Below are positions 49,713 to 59,612 of a stretch of DNA of 64,000 nucleotides, one piece after another. The position numbers were made by a program, and so were the translations under genes. Location of the stretch: the NCBI RefSeq assembly GCF_040802235.1, contig NC_133156.1, positions 138,057,173 to 138,121,172 on the forward strand, written 5' to 3'. Numbering within the stretch: position 1 is the stretch's first letter; each line of letters begins with the position of its first letter. Below the pieces are notes generated by a model. That model worked only from the letters and a program-made list of their open reading frames with translations, had not been told where the DNA came from and did not search any database. Origin of the DNA: Manis javanica (Eukaryota; Chordata; Mammalia; Pholidota; Manidae).

Positions 49713-50150
49713 TACTATGATATATTTGAAACAGTTAATGAGCCAGTAATTGATATGTTCTTATTAACTAGAAGGCCAAACTTTATTCACATTTCCCTAG
49801 TCTTTGCCTAATGTCCTTTTTCTGTCCCAGGATCCCATCGAAGACACCACATGGCATTTAGTTGTCATATCACCTTAGTATCCTCTTGACTGTGACCAGC
49901 TTTCCTTACTTTGGCTCACCTTGACCATTCTGAGGAGGAGTTGGGTGTATTGTAGGATGTCCCTCTGTGAGAATTTGCTGATATTTTTCTCATGGTTAAA
50001 CTGGGCTTATGTGGCTTGGGGAGAAAGACCACAGAAGTCAAGTGCCGTTTTCATCACATCGCACATCGCATATCAAGGGTACTTCCCATCAGCATGATTC
50101 ATCACTGGTGCTGTTACTCTTGATCTCCTGGCTAAAGTAGTGTTTTTCAG

Positions 50151-50491
50151 TGTCTTGCCTGAGGTTTTCAGTCCCGGGCAAGTTCACTATGGGTTCAGTG
50201 AGACTGAGAAATGACAAGGGAACGTTCTTGGGGTAAAAGAGTTTATGCCCAGCTTTATTCTCATGGCAGTATGTTGAGCACTAGAATCATGTCTGCATCC
50301 AGCAGTCTGCATATCTGTAATCCTTCTTCATCTCTGTCTCTGGCCAGAGCACTGGGCAGAGTTCTTTGTATAGTGACTCAGTCAATAATAGCTTATTGCG
50401 TATGGGTGTGGAAGCATTAGCCTAGCAGCAGGCCAGTTACATCATCAAGTAGTGTAGGGTCAGGTGAGGATCCTGGCCATAGGAACTTCCA
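50151..50491 (-). mobile_element. Solo LTR, same family, inverted (copy 3 of 3)
   Basis: Reads as the reverse complement of copy 2: TGTCTTGCCTGAGGTTTTCA at the left, GCTTTATTCTCATGGCAGTA (the reversed polyadenylation region) and TCCTGGCCATAGGAACTTCC at the right. It faces copy 2 across about 475 bp. The open frame 50211-50420 shares peptide blocks with the reversed frame of copy 2 only because both are LTR. Confidence 0.75.
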
Positions 50492-51094
50492 CTTTTCCAA
50501 CAGTCAGTTTCCTCCAAGTTGGTTATTACAGCAGTAGAATCTAGTTGGGAAACCAAATTAGGGTCAGAGGCTGTTTTTTGAGAACAGAACCATGAGAGGC
50601 ATACGAATGCCTGCGAATGGTGATGCCTGCAGATGCAGGCTCCAGGCACCCACCCACCCCTGGCCTGGAAGTAAGGGTTTGGGTTCCAGTTCCCTGCTGC
50701 CAATGCACTGGGCCTCCATGGGTGTCTTCAGCTTTCTGTGCAGGCACTTTCGCATTTGTCAGGTGAAGAAACTAAGCTTGCTTCCTAATTTTGGTTCAGG
50801 GAAAATTCAACCTAATGAGCTTGAGTTATTCAGAAGAATTTTAAAAAGGGCTATGTGCTCTTTGATGCAGTATTCTTTCAGGCATCCTCACACTTGTTTT
50901 GACCAGTCAAGGTTTCAATGCCCTTACATTTCTGGAGCCCTTGCCGTCCACTACCCTTCCAATGCATCTACCTACACATTGCCTGTGAGAACTCCCTGTG
51001 TTCTTTCTCTTATATTGAGCATTTGGCAATGATTTGCAAAAATTGTCATTTACTTTGCCAACTTTGGGTTTGGTCAGGGAGTGAGTAGCCCATA

Positions 51095-51104
51095 TAATAT
51101 GCCT

Positions 51105-51113
<9 letters not shown>
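51095..51113. repeat. Target-site duplication, left copy
   Basis: TAATATGCCTTC followed by at least seven T. It repeats exactly at 53929-53947 and so brackets the whole compound L1. Confidence 0.88.
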
Positions 51114-51135
<22 letters not shown>

Positions 51136-52341
51136 GAGAGGGCATCTCTCATATTTATTGATCAAATGGTTGTTAACAACAATAAAATTCAGTATAGGGG
51201 GGTCAACGCTCAATGTACAATCATTAATCCATCTCAAGCCTAATTCTCGTCAGTCTCCAATCTTCTGAAGCATAACGAACAAGTTCTTACATGGTGAACG
51301 AATTCTTACATAGTGAATAAATTCTTACATGGTGAACAGTACAAGGGCATTCATCACAGAAACTTTCGGTTTTGATCATGCAATATGACCTATAAACAAT
51401 CAGGTCAAATATGAATATTCGTTTGATTTTTGTACTTGATTTATATGTTGATCCCACATTTCTCCTATTATTATTATTATTTTTATTTTTAATAAAATGC
51501 TGAAGTGGTAGGTAGATGCAAGATAAAGGTAGAAAACATAGTTTAGTGCTGTAAGAGGGCAAATGTAGATGATCAGATGATCAGGTGTGTGCCTATGGAC
51601 TAAGTATTAATCCAGGCTAGACAAGGGCAGCAAGACATCCACGGATGCAGAAGATTTCTCTCAAAGCAGGGGGGGTGAGGTTCTGAGCCTCACCTCTGTT
51701 GATCCCCAAATTCTCACCTGATGGCCCCCCTGCGACTGTGCCTGTCTTAGGTTGTTCCTCCCTTGAGGAATCTTACCCGTCTCTGGCTAACCAGTCATCT
51801 TCCAGGGCCATACAGGGAAATGTAAAGTTGGTAAGTGAGAGAGAAGCCATATTTTTTGCAAAGGTTAGCTTTTTACTTCTTTGCAGATTTATGCCCTGTG
51901 GCTTCTATGCCCAGCACTTGTCTCGAGGTATCTTTACCACCTGGAGGAATTATGACACTCGGTAAATTCGATATGAGGCACGAATTCTATTTAAGGGTTG
52001 TAATTAGGAAGGAAGAAGAAAAGCTATAGATGTAGCATATGAAGGAAACATGGGAGGATTGATTATTTCTTTGACATATCTTCTTGTATAGTACCTTAAG
52101 TATGTATGGGTTTTAAACTACTAACTAATTTGCACACACATATTAACATAATAGGAATACGGTGACATAAACAAAGCAAATCTATAATTACCATCCATCT
52201 CCAGTGAAGCCAAGAAAACCATTTAGGCACCCTAGGTATTTGTGAAAATTTATCTATGATATGATGGATATTGTCCAACTGTACTTGAACCATCAGACAA
52301 ATTAAAGCAGCCCATTTCTGGGATCTGTTCACATCCCATAT

Positions 52342-52381
<40 letters not shown>

Positions 52382-53928
52382 AGAGGGCATCTCTCATATT
52401 TATTGATCAAATGGTTGTTAACAACAATAAAATTCAGTATAGGGGGGTCAATGCTCAATGTACAATCATTAATCCATCTCAAGCCTAATTCTCGTCAGTC
52501 TCCAATCTTCTGAAGCATAACGAACAAGTTCTTACATGGTGAACGAATTCTTACAGAGTGAATAAATTCTTACATGGTGAACAGTACAAGGGCAGTCATC
52601 ACAGAAACTTTCGGTTTTGATCATGCAATATGACCTATAAACCATCAGGTCAAATATGAATATTCATTTGATTTTTGTACTTGATTTATATGTTGATCCC
52701 ACATTTCTCCTATTATTATTATTATTTTTATTTTTAATAAAATGCTGAAGTGGTAGGTAGATGCAAGATAAAGGTAGAAAACATAGTTTAGTGCTGTAAG
52801 AGGGCAAATGTAGATGATCAGATGATCAGGTGTGTGCCTATGGACTAAGTATTAATCCAGGCTAGACAAGGGCAGCAAGACATCCACGGATGCAGAAGAT
52901 TTCTCTCAAAGCAGGGGGGGTGAGGTTCTGAGCCTCACCTCTGTTGATCCCCAAATTCTCACCTGATGGCCCCCCTGCGACTGTGCCTGTCTTAGGTTGT
53001 TCCTCCCTTGAGGAATCTTACCCGTCTCTGGCTAACCAGTCATCTTCCAGGGCCATACAGGGAAATGTAAAGTTGGTAAGTGAGAGAGAAGCCATATTTT
53101 TTGCAAAGGTTAGCTTTTTACTTCTTTGCAGATTTATGCCCTGTGGCTTCTATGCCCAGCACTTGTCTCGAGGTATCTTTACCACCTGGAGGAATTATGA
53201 CACTCGGTAAATTCGATATGAGGCACGAATTCTATTTAAGGGTTGTAATTAGGAAGGAAGAAGAAAAGCTATAGATGTAGCATATGAAGGAAACATGGGA
53301 GGATTGATTATTTCTTTGACATATCTTCTTGTATAGTACCTTAAGTATGTATGGGTTTTAAACTACTAACTAATTTGCACACACATATTAACATAATAGG
53401 AATACGGTGACATAAACAAAGCAAATCTATAATTACCATCCATCTCCAGTGAAGCCAAGAAAACCATTTAGGCACCCTAGGTATTTGTGAAAATTTATCT
53501 ATGATATGATGGATATTGTCCAACTGTACTTGAACCATCAGACAAATTAAAGCAGCCCATTTCTGGGATCTGTTCACATCCCATATGTTCTTTTAACCAT
53601 AGATAGTCTATAGTCATGAGATTTTGGAGTGCTACAACTTGCACCCCTCCCAACTCCTGGTTGAGTTCCAACAGTACAGATCCGGTCAAATTCGTTGTCT
53701 CACTGTATGCACATGCCAGCCTAGACATCTCCCTCCTCATTCCTATGGCAAGTCCAGGAGACGGTGGGCTGGATGCAGCCACAACCGCAGCATCGTCTGG
53801 ATCCCTGTGGAGGCTTTTTGATGATCATCCCCCGGCACAAGTCCTCCAGAGAGTGCTGATGCCGGAAGCTCCTCCTCATATCGTATCTTAGTTCATTTTC
53901 TGGGTATCCAAGCTAGGCCTTGATCTTC
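51107..53928 (-). mobile_element. Compound L1 insertion: two head-to-tail 3' ends sharing one target-site duplication
   Basis: Read on the minus strand, a 5'-truncated L1 3' UTR (53928 to 52381) ends in a 35-base A tail (T at 52346-52380). It is followed directly by a second, shorter copy (about 52345 to 51136) ending in a 29-base A tail (T at 51107-51135). The two copies align at a constant offset of 1,245 bp without indels. I count five substitutions, all between 51207 and 51421; the remaining roughly 920 bp is identical. Only one target-site duplication flanks the whole. Identical open frames of 88 and 64 codons in each copy are 3' UTR sequence and not genes. Confidence 0.9.
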
Positions 53929-53947
53929 TAATATGCCTTCTTTTTTT
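53929..53947. repeat. Target-site duplication, right copy
   Basis: TAATATGCCTTC plus seven T then AGA. Read on the opposite strand, the nick site TCT/AAAAAAA is close to the L1 endonuclease preference. Confidence 0.88.
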
Positions 53948-54305
53948 AGATTTATAACATTTCACTACTTCAAGAACGTGCTCATGTGCCCCAAGAGAAG
54001 GCATGATAATGGAAATAACCTTTTATAGGAAGGGTCCCATTCACTCCAGAACTGCCCAGCTATGTATTTGGGAGCAACTAGCCTTCCCTCCTGGTCCCAT
54101 CCTGCCCTGGTGATCGTGCCAAGTTCACTGCTTTCTTGGCCTCAGTTGTCTCATCTCCTGAGTGAGGAGAGGAGGAAAGAGAGAATCATCTCAAATACCG
54201 CTTCTAGCCCTAAAAAGTTTGAGGAGCAGAAATACATACTTGGTTGTCGTCTTATTCCTGGCATGGAGCTCCTAGAACCCTTGGAATTTCCTAAGTGCTG
54301 CGAGC

Positions 54306-54995
54306 TGTAAAAGTGTCTTTTGTTAGGCTAAAGAGGTGACTTTTGGCCTGCCTCTAAGGTCAGGGACTGGTTGCTAGGGAAAGCAAGCAACTAGAGGCTT
54401 GGAACTTTCAGTTCCTCCAGGGAAGGGAGAGGGGCTAGAGGTCAAATCAGTCACCCAATGGCCTGTGTCATCAGTCATGTCTATGTAATGAAGCCTTCAT
54501 AAAACCCCCAAAGAATAGGACTTGGAGAGCTGGGTTGGCAAACGTGAACATTTGGGGGAAGCAGTGCACTCAGAGGTGCATGGAAGCTCCGGGCCCTGCT
54601 CCATACATCTCTCCCATCTGACTGTTCCTGGGTTACATCCTTTTATATTAAGCCGTTTAATCCAGTAAGTAAAATGCTCTTCTGAGTTCTGTGAGCTGCT
54701 GTAGCAAATTAATGGACCCCAAGGAGGGGGTTGTTGCTACCTCCAATCTCTAGCCCTTAGGCAAGAACACCAGTGACAACAACCTGGACTTTCCATTGGC
54801 ATCTGAAGGGTGGGCAGGCATTCTTGTAGGAGGAGCCCTTAACCTGGTGGGGGTGGGAGTGTTGGGCGGGGGAGGGAGCGGGTCTAGAATCGGTGTTAGA
54901 ATTGGATTGAACTGTAGGACACTCAGCTGTTGTCTGAGTCGTGCTTGGTGGTGAGGGAGCCCTCCCCGCCACCCCCCCACATCAGAATTGGTACA
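54306..54995 (+). mobile_element. Old solo LTR of an endogenous retrovirus-like element
   Basis: Recognised by the series ATGTCTATGTAATGAAGCC, CTTCATAAAACCCCCAAAG (TATA-like), CTGGGTTACATCCTTTTATA, CCAGTAAGTAAAATGCTC, GAGTTCTGTGAGCTGCTGTA and TGACAACAACCTGGACTTTC, which I know from a common mammalian LTR whose subfamily I cannot name. TG...CA ends and a 5-bp flank (CGAGC at 54301-54305, CGAGT at 54996-55000, one mismatch) support the limits. The frames at 54750-54980 are spurious. Confidence 0.72.
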
Positions 54996-55304
54996 CGAGT
55001 TGTACTTTGGATCAGAGTCATCATCGTTAGTGTACTGTTCCTTTCATGCTGTTATCTTTTTATGTTTGTTTGTTTGGGTTTTTCTGGCTTGTAACTCTTT
55101 CAAAGTGATTTAATTTACACCAGGAGGGATGCTTTCTGATGTTTTTCACTGCAGTTTCCATTGTGTACTTGAATTCTGTTTTCTTTTCATCCTACTGGGA
55201 ATGTGAAATTATTTATTCCTCCAGTTTCTTTGATGATTTGGTATGTTGTGTTTAGAGTGATTCCTGGCTCCTGGTACTGGGTAGTGCTTGTGGGGTTTTT
55301 TTAT

Positions 55305-58300
55305 TTTTATTTTTTCATTTTTCTCAGGTTTATTTTTTTAATTTTAATTTTGGTATCATTAATATTCAATCACATGAGCAACATTGTGGTTACTAGATTC
55401 CCCCCATTTTCAAGTCCCCACCACATACCCCATTACAGTCACTGTCCATCAGTGTAGTGAGATGCTATAGAGTCACTACTTGTCTTCTCTGTGCTATACT
55501 GCCTTCCTCATGCCCCTCCCTATGTTATGTGTGCTAATTTTAATGCCTCTTATTCCCCTTCTCCCTTCCCTCCACCCACCCTCCCCAGTCCCTTTCCCTT
55601 TGGCAACTGTTAGTCCATTCTTGGGTTCTGTGAGTCTGCTGCTATTTTGTGCCTTCAGTTTTTGCTTTGCTCTTATGCTACTCAGATGAGTGAAATCATT
55701 TGGTACTTGTCTTTCTCTGCCTGGCTTATTTCATTGAGCATAATACCCTCTAGCTCCATCCATGTTGTTGCAAATGGTAGGATTTGTTTTCTTCTTATGG
55801 CTGAATAATATTCCATTGTGTATATGTACCACATCTTCTTTATCCATTCATCTACTGATGGGCACTTAGGTTGCTTCTATATCTTGGCTTTTGTAAGTAG
55901 TGCTGAAATAAATATAGGGGTGCATATTTCTTTTTCAAACTGGGCTGCTGCATTCTTAGGGTAAATTCCTAGGAGTGGAATTCCTGGGTCAAATGGTATT
56001 TCTATTTTTAGTATTTTGAGGAACCTCCATACTGCTTTCCACAATGGTTGAACTAATTTACATTCCTACCGCAGTATAGGAAGGTTCCCCTTTCTCCACA
56101 TCTTCGCCAGCATTTGTTATTCCTAGTCTTTTCTATGTTGACCATCTTAATTAACTATGTGAGCTGGTATCTCATTGTGGTTTTAATTTGCATTTCTCTA
56201 ATGATTAGTGATGTGGAGCATCTTTTCATGTGCCTGTTGGCCATCTGAATTTCTTCGTTGGAGAAGTGTCTGTTCATATCCTCCGCCCTTTTTTTAATAG
56301 AGTTATTTGATTTTTGGATTTTTTTAATAGAGTTATTTGATTGAGGTGTGTGAGTTCTTTATAAATTTTGGATGTTAACTCCTTGTTGGATATGTCATTT
56401 ACAAATATATTCTCCCATACTGTAGGATGCCTTTTTGTTCTGCTGATGGTGTCCATTGCTGTACAGAAGCTTTTTAGCATGATGTGGTCCCATTTGTTCA
56501 TTTTTTATTTTGTTTCCCTTACCCGAGGAGATGCATTCAGGAAAAAGTTGCTCATGTATTATATTTAAGAGATTTTTGCCTATGTTTTCTCCTAAGAATT
56601 TTATGGTTTCATGACTTTCATTCAGGTATTTGATCCATTCTGAGTTTACTTTTGTGTATAGGGTTAGACAATAATCCAGTTTCATTCTCTTGCATGTAGC
56701 TGTCCAGTTTTGCCAACACCAACTGTTGAAGAGACTGTCATTTCCCCATTGTATATCCATGGCTCCTTTATCGTATATTAATTGACCATATATGCTTGGG
56801 TTTATATGTGGGCTCTCTAGTCTGTTCCATTGGTCTTGTGCCAGTACCAAATTGTCTTGATTACTGTGACTTTGTAGTAGAGCTTGAAGTCAGGGAACAT
56901 AATTCCCCCTGCTTTATTTTTCCTTCTCAGGATTGCTTTGGCTATTCAGGATCTTTTGTGGTTCCATATTAATTTTAGAACTATTTTCTCTAGTTTGTTG
57001 AAGATTGCTGTTGGTATTTTGATAGGGATTGCATTGAATCTGTAGATTGCTTTAGGCAGGATGGCCATTTTGACAATATTAATTCTTCCTGTCCATGAGC
57101 ATGGGATGTGTTACCACGGGTATCTTCTTCAATTTCTCTCATAAGTGTCTTCTAGTTTTCAGAGTATAGGTCTTTCACTTCCTTGGTTAGGTTTATTCCT
57201 AGGTATTTTATTCTTTTTGATGCAGTTGTGAATGTAATTGTTTTCCTGATTTTTCTTTCTGCTAGTTCATCGTGTGTATGGGAATGCAACAGATTTCTGT
57301 GTGTTAACTTTGTATCCCACAACTTTGCAGAATTCAGATACTAGATCTAGTAGTTTTGGGGTGAATTCTTTAGGGTTTTTATGTATAATATCATGACATC
57401 TGCAAACAGGACAGTTTTACTTCTTCTTTACCAGTCTGGATGCCTTTTATTTCTTTGTGTTGTCTGATTGCCATGTCTAGGACCTCCAGTACTATGTTGA
57501 TTAAAAGTGGGGAGAGTGGACATCCTGGTCTTGTTCCCGATCTTAGAGGAAAAGCTTTCAGCTTCTCACTGTTAAGTATGATGTTGGCTGTAAGTTTGTC
57601 ATATATGGCCTTTATTATATTGAGGTACATGCCCTCTCTACCCATTTTGTTGAGAGCTTTTATTACGAATGGATTTTAAATTTTGCCGAATGCTGTTTCA
57701 GCATCTATGGAAATGATCATGTGGTTTTTGTCCTTCTTTTTGTTGATGTGGTGGATGATGTTGATGGATTTTCGAATGTTGTACCATCCTTGCATCCCTG
57801 GGATGAATCTCACTTGATCATGATGGATAATCTTTTTGATGTATTTTTGAATTTGGTTTGCTAATATTTTGTTGAGTATTTTTGCATCTATGTTCATCAG
57901 GGATATTGGTGTGTAATTTTCTTTTTTTGTGGTGTCTTTGCCTGGTTTTGGTATTAGAGTGATGCTGGCCTCGTAGAATGAGTTTGGGAGTATTCCCTCC
58001 TCTTCTACTTTTTGGAAAACTTTGAGGATGATTGGTATTAGGTCTTCACAAAATGTTTGATAAAATTCAGCATTGAAACCATCTGGTCCTGGGATTTTGT
58101 TCTTAGGTAGTTTTTTTGATTACCACTTCAATTTCATTGCTGATAATTGGTCTATTCGTATTTTCTGTTTCTTTCTGGGTCAGCCTTGGAAGGTTGTATT
58201 TTTCTAGAAATTTGTCAGTTTCTTCTAGGTTATCCAGTTTGTTAGCATGTAATTTTTCACAGAATTCTCTCATAATTTTTTGTATTTCTGTGGTGTCCAT

Positions 58301-58465
58301 AGTGATTTTTCCTTTCTCATTTCTGATTTTGTTTATGTGTATAGACTCTCTTTTTTTCTTGATAAGTCTGGCTAGGGGTTTATCTATTTTGTTTATTTTC
58401 TCGAGGAAACAGCTCCTGCTTTCATTGATTCTTTGTGCTTGTGTTTTTGACACTGAAAAATTCAA
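55305..58465 (-). mobile_element. L1 with ORF2 remnant (reverse transcriptase to 3' UTR), broken
   Basis: On the minus strand, 58465 to 55305 covers the middle of ORF2, its C-terminal part, the 3' UTR and an A-rich tail. Visible pieces: 58465-58103 (start of the RT domain, with [20 protein letters not shown]), 57897-57676 ([20 protein letters not shown]), 57645-57391 ([20 protein letters not shown]) and 56850-56395 (C-terminal domain). Frameshifts and stops separate them. The FADD catalytic box reads FADV, with GTC for the expected GAC (complement at 57395-57397), so a catalytic Asp is lost. The endonuclease and ORF1 are missing through 5' truncation. Confidence 0.93.
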
Positions 58466-58869
58466 AACTACTTTACAGTGTTGGGTAAGAGGATCTCTGG
58501 AGACACAGAGAGGTACCTTTTGCTCATGTGAACCAGGTGGAATTAGGGTCTTTCCACTTTGAGGTCTCAGGTGCCGTGCTCAGGACCCCCAACCCGTGCT
58601 GGCAGTAGTTAGAAGACCTGTCCCTGCCCTTCCGCAGTGCTTGGTCAGCCCAGTCGGGACTCCCAGTCAGCCAGGGTTTGTTTTTTCCTCTTTGTAGCAT
58701 CACACTAGTAGTTTGTGCTTCTTCTCAGAATGAGACCGTCTTCTCTCTGTGGGGCTTTAATTGGTTCATTTAGGGACTATTAAGTTCACTGTAAAAAGTA
58801 GGTCAAATAATGGACCATTCTCCCTTCATAATGCCACTGTAAAGCTTTTAAATTAAAGAGGAGCTCCTC

Positions 58870-59612
58870 AGCGGGAGCTCTGGTGCACTGTTGGTGGTAA
58901 TGCAGTTTGGTACAAGCACTATGGAAAACAACATGGAGGTTCCTCCAAAAACCTAAAAATAGAACTACCATACCATCCACTTTTCTGGGCATATACCTGA
59001 AGGGAAATCACTGCCCTGAAGAGGCGCCTGCACCCTGATGTTCAGCGTGGTGTTATTCATAAGGCCAAGACCAGGAAACAACCTAAGTGTGGGTTGGTGG
59101 ATGAGTGGATAAAGTCAATTGGTACATACATACGATGGAATGCTATTCAGCCACGAAAAGGAAAGAAATGCCTTTGTGATAACATGCATGACCCTTGAGC
59201 ACATTATGCTAAGTGAAGTAAGTCATAAAGACAAATACTGTGTGATCTCACTTATAAGTGAAATCTGAAAACGCTGCTCATAAAAACAGAGGAGATTGGT
59301 AGTTGCCAGGGCCTGGGAGTTGAGGGAAATGAGGTATTGGTCAAAGGGCACACTCTTCCAGTTATAAGGGGAATGAGTTCTTAAGGGTCTAATGTATACT
59401 TATCAATATTGTACACTTGAAAGTTGCTAAGAGTTGATCTTAAATGTGCTCACCACCACCCTGTCAAAATTGTAATCTGAGGTGAAGAAGGTGTTAATTT
59501 CCTATTGAGGTGATTACTTTGCAATATTTACATTATCAAGTCATAGCATGAGACACCTTAAACTTACACAATGGTATAAGTCAAGTTTATCTTAATAAAG
59601 CTGGAAAAAGAG
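58870..59612 (+). mobile_element. Ancient L1 3' end
   Basis: Forward L1M series: CACTGTTGGTGGTAATGCAG, GGAATGCTATTCAGCCACGA, GTGTGATCTCACTTATAAG, GTACACTTGAAAGTTGCTAA and the terminal CTTAATAAAGCTGGAAAAAG. It lies next to the L1 at 55305 in the opposite orientation. Confidence 0.85.

Larger units (their letters stand above)
48895..50150 (-). mobile_element. Ancient L1 3' region split by a nested MITE and LTR
   Basis: The left part (48895-49033) has ACAGTTGAGATTTACAGAAA and GAGTTCCCATATGCAGACAG. The right part (from about 49715) has TTAACTAGAAGGCCAAACTT, CATTTAGTTGTCATATCACC, GTCCCTCTGTGAGAATTTGC and ACTGGTGCTGTTACTCTTGA, which continue the same reversed L1 3' UTR. The two parts are separated by the MITE at 49036-49712. 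Confidence 0.7.

Noticed and set aside
51699..53274. Pairs of identical 88- and 64-codon frames 1,245 bp apart, looking like a duplicated gene
   Set aside because: Both lie in the 3' UTR of the tandem L1 copies, so the identity reflects the L1 duplication and not coding selection.
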